DNA of 64,000 bases from Vibrio sp. S9_S30 (GTDB taxonomy: Bacteria; Pseudomonadota; Gammaproteobacteria; Enterobacterales; Vibrionaceae), in NCBI RefSeq assembly GCF_014694455.1, contig NZ_JAAUWT010000004.1:62001-126000 (forward strand), written 5' to 3'. The notes under the pieces are model-generated. The model had not been told where the DNA came from and searched no databases. It was given only the letters and a program-made list of their open reading frames with translations. The position numbers and the translations under genes were made by a program. This document shows positions 46,421-55,837 of the stretch, piece by piece; position 1 is the first letter of the stretch; every line of letters begins with the position of its first letter.

Positions 46421-46812
46421 TGAAGAAAATATCAATTGTACTATTGTCTGCGATTGCAGCGTTCGGTTGTGCTCAGACGCCGACTGCTGGCTTGAGTATT
46501 GACGGACAATCACAAAGAGTGATTATGAACGACAACGTTTTAGGTGGTCGTTTGGATATCGATAATATTGATACCGATGAAGTGAATGGTCACGCACGTG
46601 GTATTGTTCGTTTGGCTAGCCGATACCAAGGCGACCAACACGTTCAATATCGCTTTTATTGGTATGATGACAAAGGCTTAGAAGTAAACAGTAAACCGGG
46701 CGCTTGGCGCAAAGTCATTATTAGAGGTTTTGAGACGATTTCTATTTCAGAAGTCTCTGTAAACCCTAACGCGACTCAGTACCGTGTTCAAATTCGCCAA
46801 GCAAATAACTAA
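46420..46812 (+). CDS. ycfL: YcfL-family lipoprotein
   Basis: Small predicted lipoprotein of 130 residues with a signal peptide and lipobox-like AAFGC (cysteine near residue 17). The mature part is beta-rich with QYRFYWYDDKGLEV, characteristic of the YcfL family. It sits between the COG3014 gene (one-base overlap) and lpoB (nine-base gap), as in many gammaproteobacteria. Function is unproven; the setting suggests a role near LpoB. Confidence 0.85.
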   Translation: MKKISIVLLSAIAAFGCAQTPTAGLSIDGQSQRVIMNDNVLGGRLDIDNIDTDEVNGHARGIVRLASRYQGDQHVQYRFYWYDDKGLEVNSKPGAWRKVIIRGFETISISEVSVNPNATQYRVQIRQANN

Positions 46813-46821
46813 GGAAACATT

Positions 46822-47412
46822 ATGAAAAAAAGTGCAATTGCCCTACTTGGACTCGCTGCAATTTTGAGTGGTTGTTCAAACCAAGTGTCTTACGGTGACG
46901 CTCAAGCCGTTGAAACGACGACGATTGATTTTGGATCTACCGATTTACAAACGATTGCGGGTCAAATGGTAGACAGTATGCTGATGTCTGGTTCTGTAAC
47001 AGCAATCACTCGTGAGAGTCGTCCTATCGTTTTTGTTGAGCGAATCAAAAACAAAACCAGCGAGCATATCGATACGGAATCTATCACGGATTCAATCAGC
47101 ACTAAGATGCTGAATTCTGGTAAGTTTCGCTTTGTTGATATGGGGCGTGTTGAATCGGTGCGCGAGCAATTGAACTTCCAGAATAATGATGAGCTAGTGA
47201 ATCGAAGCAGTGCTATCCAGTTTGGTAAAATGGTGGGTGCGCAATATATGCTGTACGGAAACTTATCAAGCATTGTTAAGAATGCTGGCAGTGACCAAGA
47301 CGTTTACTACAAAATGACGATGCGTTTGATGGATTTAGAAACCGGTCTAATTGAATGGGCTGACGAAACGGAAATCCGTAAGCAAAAATCTAAAAGTTTC
47401 TTAGGTCTTTAA
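46822..47412 (+). CDS. lpoB: LpoB, outer-membrane activator of PBP1b
   Basis: Outer-membrane lipoprotein of 196 residues that reaches through the periplasm to stimulate the peptidoglycan synthase PBP1b. The signal peptide ends in the lipobox ILSGC (cysteine at residue 18). The conserved globular domain shows RPIVFVERIKNKTSEHIDTE and GAQYMLYGNLSSI. The disordered linker between lipid and domain is short, as is usual outside the enterics. AAGGAAA precedes the ATG. It is part of the ycfL-lpoB-thiK run. Confidence 0.93.
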   Translation: MKKSAIALLGLAAILSGCSNQVSYGDAQAVETTTIDFGSTDLQTIAGQMVDSMLMSGSVTAITRESRPIVFVERIKNKTSEHIDTESITDSISTKMLNSGKFRFVDMGRVESVREQLNFQNNDELVNRSSAIQFGKMVGAQYMLYGNLSSIVKNAGSDQDVYYKMTMRLMDLETGLIEWADETEIRKQKSKSFLGL

Positions 47413-47452
47413 TTGTTATATTTATAAAAACGAAGTGAAGGGGAAGTGCTAA

Positions 47453-48319
47453 GTGGCAAAAATGGGATGGCAAGAAGCAATTCAACTTGATGATTCCTTA
47501 GTATCACTTAGCGACTATTTTCCTGACCCACCAGAAGAGATGGAACTTCTTTCTGGTGGGCTTAGCAATCGATGCTGGAAAATATCCCATCATGGTCGCC
47601 AATTCGTATGGCGACCCATTTCAAGAAGTACTTCTGTATTCGGTATTTCTCGAGCGAACGAATACCATCTTTTAATGGCACTTGCACCTTATCCATTCTC
47701 GCCAGATCCAATACTAAACAACGAACGGGGACTGCTTGTCAGCTGGATTGACGGTCACCCTGTCGACGATCAGATTTCTCAGGACGAGTTATTGCTCATG
47801 CTTGCAACGATCCATAAAGTGCAGATAAACGATAAGCCCATCCAAAAACTGTTGTTTTCCGAAAAAGTCGATCATTTGTGGATGCAGCTAGATGATAAGA
47901 AGAGAGACGAAGACCTTGTCAGGCTTTATAGAAAGCATCGAGAACCCCTTTACTTACCTGAATCATTCAAAACCTTATGTCATTTTGATTTTGGGGCTTA
48001 CAACTTGATTCGAACGCATGATGGTATTGGTGTCATTGATTGGGAATATTCGGCTATTGGTGATCCTAGGATGGATCTGGCGATGACAATTGACGTTTCT
48101 GGTCTTAACCCTGAAATAGCCGTAGCGATGTACTGCCATTATCGTGGCATTGATTTGTCCGATATGGATGAGTGGCAGCAAAGTGTGGAATTGTGGCTAC
48201 CTAAAATAAGATTGTTAGGGATGTTGTGGTATCAAATAGGCTATCAGTTGTGGGGCAATGTCTTGTATCTCGAGCGGTCTCAGCAATTGAAATCGGAGCT
48301 ATTAAAAACGCTTATTTGA
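47453..48319 (+). CDS. thiK: thiamine kinase-like phosphotransferase
   Basis: Cytoplasmic aminoglycoside/choline-kinase-fold phosphotransferase of 288 residues in the position of E. coli thiK (ycfN), which phosphorylates thiamine to the monophosphate for salvage. Motifs are LSGGLSNRCWKI in the nucleotide loop, the catalytic CHFDFGAYNL (Asp base, Asn metal ligand) and VIDWEYSAIGDPRMDLA. The GTG start has AAGGGG upstream; an ATG at 47462 is the alternative. The substrate is assigned mainly from gene order; choline or sugar substrates are not excluded. Confidence 0.8.
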   Translation: MAKMGWQEAIQLDDSLVSLSDYFPDPPEEMELLSGGLSNRCWKISHHGRQFVWRPISRSTSVFGISRANEYHLLMALAPYPFSPDPILNNERGLLVSWIDGHPVDDQISQDELLLMLATIHKVQINDKPIQKLLFSEKVDHLWMQLDDKKRDEDLVRLYRKHREPLYLPESFKTLCHFDFGAYNLIRTHDGIGVIDWEYSAIGDPRMDLAMTIDVSGLNPEIAVAMYCHYRGIDLSDMDEWQQSVELWLPKIRLLGMLWYQIGYQLWGNVLYLERSQQLKSELLKTLI

Positions 48320-48466
48320 AAGCATGCACATTAAAGAGAGGAGCGGAGCATAAAACTGTTAGAAGGGTCACTATCCTAAACATTCCCTTTTATTGAATCT
48401 TTAAAACCCCAATGTTCGTGGTAGATTTGTCAAATAATAAATCCAAATGGCACCGTAGGAGGTTCC

Positions 48467-49015
48467 ATGATTATCTACTTGCACGGCTTTGACTCAACCA
48501 GCCCAGGAAATCACGAGAAAGTACTCCAACTTCAGTTTATTGATGATGATATTCGATTCATAAACTACAGTACTTTGCATCCCAAGCACGACATGCAGCA
48601 TTTGTTAAAAGAAGTCCATAAAGCAATGGAAATGTCTTCCGATCCAAACCCGATGATATGTGGTGTGGGGTTAGGTGGATATTGGTCTGAACGAATTGGA
48701 TTTTTGTCGGGTATTAAACAAGTTATTTTTAACCCCAACTTGCACCCAGAAGACAATATGCAAGGGCGCATAGATCGACCTGAAGAATACGAAGATATCG
48801 CCACAAAATGTGTTGAAAAATTCAGAACAAGAAATAAAGATAACTGCCTTGTGATATTATCACGCGAAGATGAAATCCGAGACAATCAGTTAACGGCTGA
48901 GGAGCTTGAGCCCTATTATCAAGTCATTTGGGATGAATCTGAAACCCACAAATTCAAAAAAATCTCGCAACATTTACAGATGATGAAGCAGTTTAAAGAG
49001 CAAAGTGTAAGTTGA
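48467..49015 (+). CDS. ycfP: YcfP family (UPF0227) alpha/beta-hydrolase-fold protein
   Basis: Cytoplasmic protein of 182 residues, strongly similar to E. coli YcfP ([53 protein letters not shown]). The nucleophile elbow reads GVGLGG, so the serine of GxSxG is absent. A canonical hydrolase mechanism is therefore unlikely although the His (THKF) is kept. It is followed by a terminator. Biological function is unknown. Confidence 0.92.
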   Translation: MIIYLHGFDSTSPGNHEKVLQLQFIDDDIRFINYSTLHPKHDMQHLLKEVHKAMEMSSDPNPMICGVGLGGYWSERIGFLSGIKQVIFNPNLHPEDNMQGRIDRPEEYEDIATKCVEKFRTRNKDNCLVILSREDEIRDNQLTAEELEPYYQVIWDESETHKFKKISQHLQMMKQFKEQSVS

Positions 49016-49027
49016 AGATAATATCCG

Positions 49028-49057
49028 AAAAGTGCCACGTTTAAAGTGGCATTTTTA
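49028..49057 (+). terminator. terminator after ycfP
   Basis: AAGTGCCAC-GTTTAAA-GTGGCATTTTT hairpin 12 bases past the stop. Confidence 0.88.
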
Positions 49058-49310
49058 ACATGGATGGCTCATAGCTAGGCACTTAATGTGTGTTTTTTGT
49101 CAGTTTTTGAGGGGTATTCAATATAGTCCAGTGAATTACTCCTTACATCTAGCCATCATCCCTTTGCTCTTTCCTTTCACAGAACGTCAAGTCTTGGTAC
49201 TTTGGACCTCAGTTCATTCCTACGGCAGATAAACCCCATAAAAGATGACATCGAATGGTTCAAAAACACGTCAATTAGTCTGAAAACAAAGGATTTCTTT
49301 AAAACATAAG

Positions 49311-49338
49311 TTGCCAAGTTGGTGCGGGGCTTTATAAT
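49311..49338 (+). promoter_or_regulatory. sigma-70 promoter of ndh
   Basis: TTGCCA (49311-49316) and TATAAT (49333-49338) with a 16-bp spacer. It precedes ndh, with the FNR box overlapping the expected start point. Confidence 0.75.
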
Positions 49339-49343
49339 GATTT

Positions 49344-49357
49344 TTGATAAATATCAA
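49344..49357. promoter_or_regulatory. FNR box at the ndh promoter
   Basis: TTGATAAATATCAA is a perfect match to the FNR consensus TTGAT-N4-ATCAA. It lies at the predicted transcription start, where binding should block RNA polymerase. In E. coli FNR represses ndh without oxygen, so the same logic is expected here. Confidence 0.88.
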
Positions 49358-49550
49358 GAAAATTTGAGAGCGAGTAAGAAGCTTGCCCAATATCTATGTG
49401 CTAGAGCACACTTTAGTCCAAATAGTGATTCCTTAGGTTTCCCTTCACTTCGCTGATATGAGGCTTCAATACAAGCCCAAAAAGAATTCAATGCTTTGGC
49501 TGTTTAAACAGCGGGAGCCAATATTTTTTGTATTACATAGGAGTGTCGTT

Positions 49551-50840
49551 GTGACGCGTATTATAGTTGTAGGCGGTGGTGCAGGTGGTCTTGAACTTGC
49601 CACCAAGCTCGGACGGACGTTGGGTCGAAAGAGGCGCGCAAACGTGACTTTGGTTGACCGTAAAGCCAGCCATTTATGGAAACCGCTGTTGCATGAAGTG
49701 GCAACGGGTTCTTTGGATGAAGGTGTCGATGCGTTAAGCTACCGAGCTCATGCTAAAAATCATCATTTTGATTTTCAAATGGGCAGCTTAAAAGACATTG
49801 ATCGAGAGCGTAAGGTAATTTCCTTAACCGAGCTTCGCGACGAGCAAAACGAACTTCTAATGCCAGAGCGAGAGTTAGAATACGACATTCTTGTTATGGC
49901 AATTGGCTCTACCTCAAATGACTTTAACACCCCAGGTGTCCGAGATCATTGTATTTTCCTAGATAGCCCTGAACAAGCTCATCGTTTCCGAACGGAAATG
50001 AACAATGAGTTCTTAAAACTGCATGCAAAAAATGGTCAAGGTACCGTTGATATTGCAATTGTGGGCGCTGGTGCAACGGGCGTAGAACTTTCCGCCGAGC
50101 TTCACAATGCCGTCAAAGAACTCCGAACTTATGGTTTTGGGGATTTGGATTCCAGCAAACTCAACGTAAACCTTGTTGAAGCGGGTGAGCGAATTCTGCC
50201 TGCATTGCCACCTCGCATTTCCAGTGCCGCGCACCAAGAGCTAACGAAACTTGGTGTAAATGTACGCACGGCAACGATGGTCACTCAAGCCGATGCAGAC
50301 GGCCTGACGACCAAAGACGGTGAGAAGATTCATGCTCAAATTATGGTTTGGGCAGCCGGAATCAAAGCGCCTGATTTCATCAAAGATATCGCAGGGTTGG
50401 AAACAAACCGCATTAATCAATTGGTTGTGAAAGACACATTACAAACCACACGTGATGACGATATATTTGTAATTGGTGATCTTGCTCAGTGCACTCAAGC
50501 TGATGGGAAATTTGTGCCACCGCGCGCCCAAGCCGCGCACCAAATGGCAAGTCAGGCGTTCACCAACATTGTCGCGAAATTGAATGGGCGCGAAATAAAG
50601 CCCTACGTATACAAAGATCATGGCTCATTGGTTTCACTCAGTCGATTCTCTACCGTAGGCAGTTTAATGGGGAACCTTACAAAAGGCTCTATGATGGTCG
50701 AAGGTCGGATTGCCAGAGTGGTCTATATATCACTGTACAGAATGCACCAAATGGCGTTGCATGGCGTTATTAAAACGGGGCTTATGATGCTGGTTGGTCG
50801 AATTAACCGCGTGTTACGTCCAAACTTAAAACTGCATTAA
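49551..50840 (+). CDS. ndh: NADH dehydrogenase type II (non-proton-pumping)
   Basis: Membrane-associated flavoprotein of 429 residues that passes electrons from NADH to quinone without pumping protons. It tracks E. coli Ndh along its whole length. The FAD site is [14 protein letters not shown], then [29 protein letters not shown] core, NAD site [17 protein letters not shown], and [11 protein letters not shown]. The C-terminal amphipathic membrane-binding segment is [10 protein letters not shown] through the end. The start is GTG at 49551 with AGGAG seven bases upstream. An FNR box at its promoter predicts repression under anaerobiosis. Confidence 0.97.
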   Translation: MTRIIVVGGGAGGLELATKLGRTLGRKRRANVTLVDRKASHLWKPLLHEVATGSLDEGVDALSYRAHAKNHHFDFQMGSLKDIDRERKVISLTELRDEQNELLMPERELEYDILVMAIGSTSNDFNTPGVRDHCIFLDSPEQAHRFRTEMNNEFLKLHAKNGQGTVDIAIVGAGATGVELSAELHNAVKELRTYGFGDLDSSKLNVNLVEAGERILPALPPRISSAAHQELTKLGVNVRTATMVTQADADGLTTKDGEKIHAQIMVWAAGIKAPDFIKDIAGLETNRINQLVVKDTLQTTRDDDIFVIGDLAQCTQADGKFVPPRAQAAHQMASQAFTNIVAKLNGREIKPYVYKDHGSLVSLSRFSTVGSLMGNLTKGSMMVEGRIARVVYISLYRMHQMALHGVIKTGLMMLVGRINRVLRPNLKLH

Positions 50841-50884
50841 TTTTAGCGTGTTTAATTAAGAAGTAAGCGTTTAGCGAACAAAGC

Positions 50885-50910
50885 AAAAGGGCTCGTATGA
50901 GCCCTTTTTA
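50885..50910. terminator. bidirectional terminator between ndh and GNAT gene
   Basis: AAAAGGGCTC-GTAT-GAGCCCTTTTT, symmetric, between convergent genes. Confidence 0.93.
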
Positions 50911-50957
50911 TATGAAACGCTTCTTTTCTAGGCAATTACATTTCAGTTATACGAGAA

Positions 50958-51503
50958 TTACTGAGGAATAATCGAGTAAACAAGGCCATCTTTTGGCTTC
51001 CCATTATGCACAAAACGGTTCCGTGCGATTCCTTCGCAAATGGCACCGCATTTTTCGGCAATTTTATGGCTGATGATGTTCTCGGGGTCGCATACAATTT
51101 CTAGTCGAGTGAGTTTCATTTTGCTGAAACAACATTCAATCAAAGCATCCAGTGCTTCCTTTCCATAGCCTTGATGTTGATGCGAATCAGAAATCCAATA
51201 GCCCAAGCACCCCATATTGAAAGACAAATATCGTTCGGTGAGTGCGACCATACCAATAAATTGGTTCGTCTCTCTCTCAAAAATTCCGAAGCCAAACGCG
51301 AGACCTTTTAACCAGTTGAGCCGATTGGCGATGAGGAAATCGTAACCGTCTTCAGTCGAAAAATCATGGTCGCACCAATCGAGCCATTGGTGAAGAGATG
51401 GCGAGGTTTGAATAGCTTGCGTAAACGATTCAACTTCTTCATTTTTAATCAAACGAAGCTCGATTCTTTTGGTGATGATGCAAAAATCAGGCGAAAAGTG
51501 CAT
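50958..51503 (-). CDS. GNAT acetyltransferase, RimJ/RimL type
   Basis: Predicted N-acetyltransferase of 181 residues. The acetyl-CoA segment HQHQGYGKEALDAL follows the strand GCLGYWISDS, and the late motif ENIISHKIAEKCGA is typical of the RimJ/RimL branch. It begins 21 bases after the csiV stop on the same strand, so it is likely the last gene of the plzB-mfd-csiV unit. The ATG at 51503 is preferred to a TTG at 51509. The substrate is unknown. Confidence 0.88.
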   Translation of the reverse strand: MHFSPDFCIITKRIELRLIKNEEVESFTQAIQTSPSLHQWLDWCDHDFSTEDGYDFLIANRLNWLKGLAFGFGIFERETNQFIGMVALTERYLSFNMGCLGYWISDSHQHQGYGKEALDALIECCFSKMKLTRLEIVCDPENIISHKIAEKCGAICEGIARNRFVHNGKPKDGLVYSIIPQ

Positions 51504-51524
51504 AGTCAATACGAATCGAACGAC

Positions 51525-52289
51525 TTAGTTAACACGACGGACTTGAATGATCATACCCATTAATGGGTGATCTAAGTAATGGGTTTCACCGCTGCGCATA
51601 CGTCGTTTTTGATCCATGCGGTAAGATTTAAGAAACTCTTCAACCTGCAATGTTGGAGAGACAGACTCCAAGTGACCAATTTGAATGGTATCGTTACCTT
51701 CTTCAGGCGCTAGCTCTAGCGTTTTTTCTTCGAATGCGACATCACGAATACTTGGTTTTTTCAAATCAAGCTTAATGTCTGCAAACAAGTAATGCTGTAC
51801 GTAAACTTGCAGTTTTCCTTCCAGTTCATAGTTTGGCTGGAAATTCGTTTCTTCGGTAATGCCATCACCTAAATTGGCAACTAACTGGTTTTTTTTGCGG
51901 GCTTTCCCGGTCTCATCGAATTGTTGAGAATAATCTTTTCCTGCGGTAATACGAAACACTGGTGCACTTTGACTGCCTCTGTCGCCTTGTCGCCAAGCGA
52001 CATGGATAAGAGGGGTAAACGCTGCGTGCTTTCTTAACGCTTCATATTGAGCGTTGAGCATATAGCTTGATTTTGGCAGTAACACGGCACCTTTACGACG
52101 AATGTTCTCTGTATCTTGGAAAGAGTAGGCACCCTCTAAATTAATCTGTGGGTTTTGATTTGGCCAAGCTTCATTCACAAGTTCAGGATCCACTGCTCGT
52201 TTAAACAAGATGACTTCAATATCAAATTGTCGCGCTGCCAAAGATTCAAATGAGAATAGGCACAGCAGTATTGGGATCAGTTTTTTCAT
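51525..52289 (-). CDS. csiV: CsiV, periplasmic peptidoglycan-assembly factor
   Basis: Exported protein of 254 residues with a signal peptide (MKKLIPILLCLFSFESLAA). It matches the Vibrio CsiV family, in V. cholerae a periplasmic peptidoglycan-binding factor needed for LpoA to activate PBP1a. Visible family features are RQFDIEVILFKRAVDPE after the signal and the C-terminal GETHYLDHPLMGMIIQVRRV. The ATG at 52289 has GGAG five bases upstream; a longer frame to 52361 is less likely. It sits downstream of mfd as in other vibrios. Identification is from memory of the family and synteny. Confidence 0.85.
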   Translation of the reverse strand: MKKLIPILLCLFSFESLAARQFDIEVILFKRAVDPELVNEAWPNQNPQINLEGAYSFQDTENIRRKGAVLLPKSSYMLNAQYEALRKHAAFTPLIHVAWRQGDRGSQSAPVFRITAGKDYSQQFDETGKARKKNQLVANLGDGITEETNFQPNYELEGKLQVYVQHYLFADIKLDLKKPSIRDVAFEEKTLELAPEEGNDTIQIGHLESVSPTLQVEEFLKSYRMDQKRRMRSGETHYLDHPLMGMIIQVRRVN

Positions 52290-52369
52290 TGTTGCTCCGT
52301 CAGGTAAGAGTGGTGGTATGCCACTCTTTGGCTGTAAATAGGCATTCGGTAAGCGTACCAAATTACGGT

Positions 52370-55300
52370 TTAACTTGGCAGGCGATTCTCAGCAAACTGT
52401 TGAAGTAAGTCGTTAATAAAACGTACTCTTTCACGGCGATCGGTTAATGGTATCGCAAACTTCAGCTTGGTTGGACCTTCCATACCATATTTTTTCGGTG
52501 CTGATTGCAGCAATTTAACAAGAAATGCGGGGTTAATGTCAGCGGTAGGATAAAATTCAATAAATCCGCCTTTAGCATGTGCCTCGATTTTCTTGATGTG
52601 CATCTTACCGGCAGTCAGTTTCACTTCGCTGATCGCAAGTAAGTTTTTAGCCGCGTCAGGAAGTGTGCCAAATCTGTCGATGAGTTCGACTTTCATTTCT
52701 GACAATTCATTTTCTGTACTCACACTCGCAATGCGCTTGTACATTGATAAACGTGTATTGATGTCAGGAATATAGTCATCTGGCAGCAATGCAGGTAAGC
52801 GAAGCTCCACTTCGGTTTGATCTCGAAGAAGTTCATCCAAAGAAGGCTCTTTCCCTTCTTTTAATGCTTCTACCGCTTGATCCAGCATCTCCATGTAAAG
52901 AGTAAAGCCAACCGATTGAATCTGACCACTTTGGTCGTCACCCAAGAGCTCACCAGCGCCACGAATTTCCAAATCGTGCGTAGCAAGGGTGAAGCCTGCT
53001 CCCAAATCTTCGAGCGACGCAATGGCATCCAGACGTTTAATGGCGTCTTTCGTCATCGCTTTTGGATGAGGCGTGAGCAAATACGCGTAAGCTTGGTGAT
53101 GTGAACGACCCACACGTCCCCTCAATTGATGCAATTGTGCCAACCCAAGGTTATCGGCTCGATCCATAATTATCGTGTTTGCGGTTGGGACGTCAATACC
53201 CGTTTCAATGATGGTTGTACACACTAAAAGATTAAAACGCTGGTGATAGAAATCATTCATGATGCGTTCTAATTCTCTTTCTCTCATTTGACCATGAGCA
53301 ATGGCCACTCGAGCTTCTGGGATCAATTTTTCAAGATCGGCTGCCACTTTATCGATGGTTTCGACTTGGTTGTGTAGGAAGTAAACCTGACCACCACGCA
53401 TAATTTCACGCAGTACCGCTTCCCGCGTCACACTATCTTCCCGTTCGCGAACAAACGTCTTAATTGCCAATCTTCGTGCTGGAGGGGTTGCGATGATAGA
53501 AAGATCGCGCATGCCACTCATGGCCATATTCAGAGTGCGTGGAATGGGCGTGGCGGTTAGCGTTAATATGTCCACGTCGGCACGCATGGATTTTACTTTT
53601 TCTTTTTGACGTACACCAAAGCGGTGTTCTTCGTCGACAATAAGCAACCCCAAATCTCGGAACCGGATGTCGTTTTGCAAGAGTTTATGGGTGCCAATAA
53701 TGATATCGACTTTACCCTCTTCGACGTCCTCTAGAATTTGTTTTTGCTCTTTAGCTGATTTGAATCGAGACAGGACTTCCACGCGAATCGGTAGGTTAGC
53801 GAAACGGTCTCGGAAGTTTTCAAAATGCTGTTGGGCCAACAATGTGGTTGGAACCAATACCGCGACTTGTTTGTTGTTGTCGGTTGAGACAAAAGCGGCT
53901 CTCATGGCCACTTCTGTTTTACCGAAGCCCACATCGCCACAGACTAACCTGTCCATCGCTTTTGCTTGACACATGTCAGACAATACGGCGTTAATCGCCA
54001 TGGCTTGGTCATCGGTTTCTTCAAATGGGAAAGTCGCTTTGAAGTTGGCGTATTGTTCCCGGTCTAGTTTGAATTTGAATCCAGGTTTGAGTTCTCGTTT
54101 AGCGTACACATCCAACAATTCAGCGGCAACATCCCGAACTTTTTCCGCGGCTTTTCTTCGTGCTTTTGCCCACGCTTCGCCACCCAGTTTGTGTAACGGT
54201 GCATTGTCTTCGGCACCCCCTGAATAACGGCTAATAAGATTGAGTGAGGACACGGGAACATAAAGTTTGGCCGCGTTTTGATATTCGAGCGTGACGTATT
54301 CCGTTTGCATGCCACCCGCTTCAAGCGTTTGAAGCCCAGTATAGCGCCCAATACCGTGATCTAAATGAACGACGGGTTGACCTGGCTTCAGCTCGGCTAA
54401 ATGGCGAATAACCGTATCAGAATTGACTGCCTTACGATCTTTTTTGCGTCTTTGAATCACTCGATCGCCGAGCAGGTCACTTTCACATATGAACGCGATA
54501 TTGGCAGACTCATGGATGAAGCCATGCTCTGCTGCACCAAGAATCAAAGTGGTTTTGTCTTCAGAGTTGAGAGCCAGAGTAAGGTGGCTATGTTCTACTG
54601 GTTTCAATTTGATACGCTGAAGCAGTTCCAGCAAGGCTTCGCGCCTTCCCTCAGATTCAACCGAGAACACGACCTGACCACCAAATTGTTCAATGAACTG
54701 GCGAAGTGACGCCATGGGTTCTTTGTGTTGGTGTTGAACGCGCAAGTCAGGTAGAACGCTTATGTTTTCGTTTGAACGACCTGCTTTTTCTGGAATGGCT
54801 TCCATACTGAGTAGTGACTGAGGCAATGACTTGAAGTGAGAATACAATTCGTCTTTTTTAAGCCACAAGATTTCAGGTTCAAGCAAGGGACGAAGTGGAT
54901 CGACTTTACGTTGTTCAAAACGGAAATGTACATCCGTTAAGAATGTATCTACGGCACTGTCTAAGTCACCGACGGTAACAAGTAACGTGTTGCCTGGGAG
55001 GTAGTCGAACAATGTCTCTGTTTCTTCAAAGAATAGAGGTTGCCAATATTCAATACCGGCTGGCCATGTCCCTTTGCTGATCTGCATATAAATGGATTCA
55101 GGTTCTCGGCGTGCTTCAAATTTCTGACGCCAACGTCCACGAAAATCCTCAATAGCTTGCTCGGTTGTCGGGAATTCGTGTGCAGGTAACAGTCGAATTT
55201 CTTGTATGTCGTCGATCGAACGCTGATTTTCTGGATCGAATGTGCGAATGCTGTCGATTTCGTCATCAAAAAAATCCATTCGATAAGGGTCACTTGCTCC

Positions 55301-55828
55301 AGTGGGGTACAAGTCGATGATTGAGCCTCGGCTTGCGTATTCACCCGGACCGAAGACTTGGTCGACGTGCCTATAACCGGATTTTTCTAATTGTAGGCGC
55401 AATGCGTCCAGTGAATAGCTATCCCCACGTTTTACCATTAACGTGTGTTGAAGTAAGAAGTTACGAGGAGATTGACGTTGGAGCAAAGTGCTTACGGGAA
55501 TAACAGTGATGCCATCGCTTTGACTCGGTAGCTGATAAAGGTGCGCAATCCTGTCAGAGATGATGTCTTGATGAGGCGAAAAATTATCATAAGGTAATGT
55601 TTCCCAGTCTGGAAACAGGTGAACATTTCGCTGAGAAAATTGTTCGACCTCAGAGGAGAGTTTCAGCGCCAATTGAGGGTCAGGGACGACAAGTAATAGG
55701 TGACCTTGGTGTTGCTCCGCCAGCTGTGCGATAGCGATCGACAGCGCCGAACCTTTAAGGTTACCGACGTGCCTTTTATCTCTAGCGTTACTTGGTAACG
55801 CTAGAGAAAGAAGATTTGAATTAGGCAT
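52370..55828 (-). CDS. mfd: transcription-repair coupling factor Mfd
   Basis: Cytoplasmic DNA translocase of 1152 residues that removes RNA polymerase stalled at lesions and recruits UvrA. From the N-terminus there is a UvrB-like region (about 1-350), the RNA-polymerase-interacting CarD-like domain (PGQPVVHLDHGIGRYTGL, about 480), then the helicase motor with Walker A GDVGFGKTEVA (about 635), DEEHRFG, TATPIPRT and QLRGRVGRS, and the TRCF domain at the end. Length is normal. It lies nine bases after plzB and ahead of csiV on the same strand. Confidence 0.98.
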   Translation of the reverse strand: MPNSNLLSLALPSNARDKRHVGNLKGSALSIAIAQLAEQHQGHLLLVVPDPQLALKLSSEVEQFSQRNVHLFPDWETLPYDNFSPHQDIISDRIAHLYQLPSQSDGITVIPVSTLLQRQSPRNFLLQHTLMVKRGDSYSLDALRLQLEKSGYRHVDQVFGPGEYASRGSIIDLYPTGASDPYRMDFFDDEIDSIRTFDPENQRSIDDIQEIRLLPAHEFPTTEQAIEDFRGRWRQKFEARREPESIYMQISKGTWPAGIEYWQPLFFEETETLFDYLPGNTLLVTVGDLDSAVDTFLTDVHFRFEQRKVDPLRPLLEPEILWLKKDELYSHFKSLPQSLLSMEAIPEKAGRSNENISVLPDLRVQHQHKEPMASLRQFIEQFGGQVVFSVESEGRREALLELLQRIKLKPVEHSHLTLALNSEDKTTLILGAAEHGFIHESANIAFICESDLLGDRVIQRRKKDRKAVNSDTVIRHLAELKPGQPVVHLDHGIGRYTGLQTLEAGGMQTEYVTLEYQNAAKLYVPVSSLNLISRYSGGAEDNAPLHKLGGEAWAKARRKAAEKVRDVAAELLDVYAKRELKPGFKFKLDREQYANFKATFPFEETDDQAMAINAVLSDMCQAKAMDRLVCGDVGFGKTEVAMRAAFVSTDNNKQVAVLVPTTLLAQQHFENFRDRFANLPIRVEVLSRFKSAKEQKQILEDVEEGKVDIIIGTHKLLQNDIRFRDLGLLIVDEEHRFGVRQKEKVKSMRADVDILTLTATPIPRTLNMAMSGMRDLSIIATPPARRLAIKTFVREREDSVTREAVLREIMRGGQVYFLHNQVETIDKVAADLEKLIPEARVAIAHGQMRERELERIMNDFYHQRFNLLVCTTIIETGIDVPTANTIIMDRADNLGLAQLHQLRGRVGRSHHQAYAYLLTPHPKAMTKDAIKRLDAIASLEDLGAGFTLATHDLEIRGAGELLGDDQSGQIQSVGFTLYMEMLDQAVEALKEGKEPSLDELLRDQTEVELRLPALLPDDYIPDINTRLSMYKRIASVSTENELSEMKVELIDRFGTLPDAAKNLLAISEVKLTAGKMHIKKIEAHAKGGFIEFYPTADINPAFLVKLLQSAPKKYGMEGPTKLKFAIPLTDRRERVRFINDLLQQFAENRLPS

Positions 55829-55837
55829 AAATAACGT

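Larger units (their letters stand above)
49016..49550. other. 535-bp intergenic region upstream of ndh
   Basis: Contains the ycfP terminator, then the ndh promoter and FNR box, leaving an untranslated leader of about 200 bases before ndh. No gene was seen. Confidence 0.7.
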
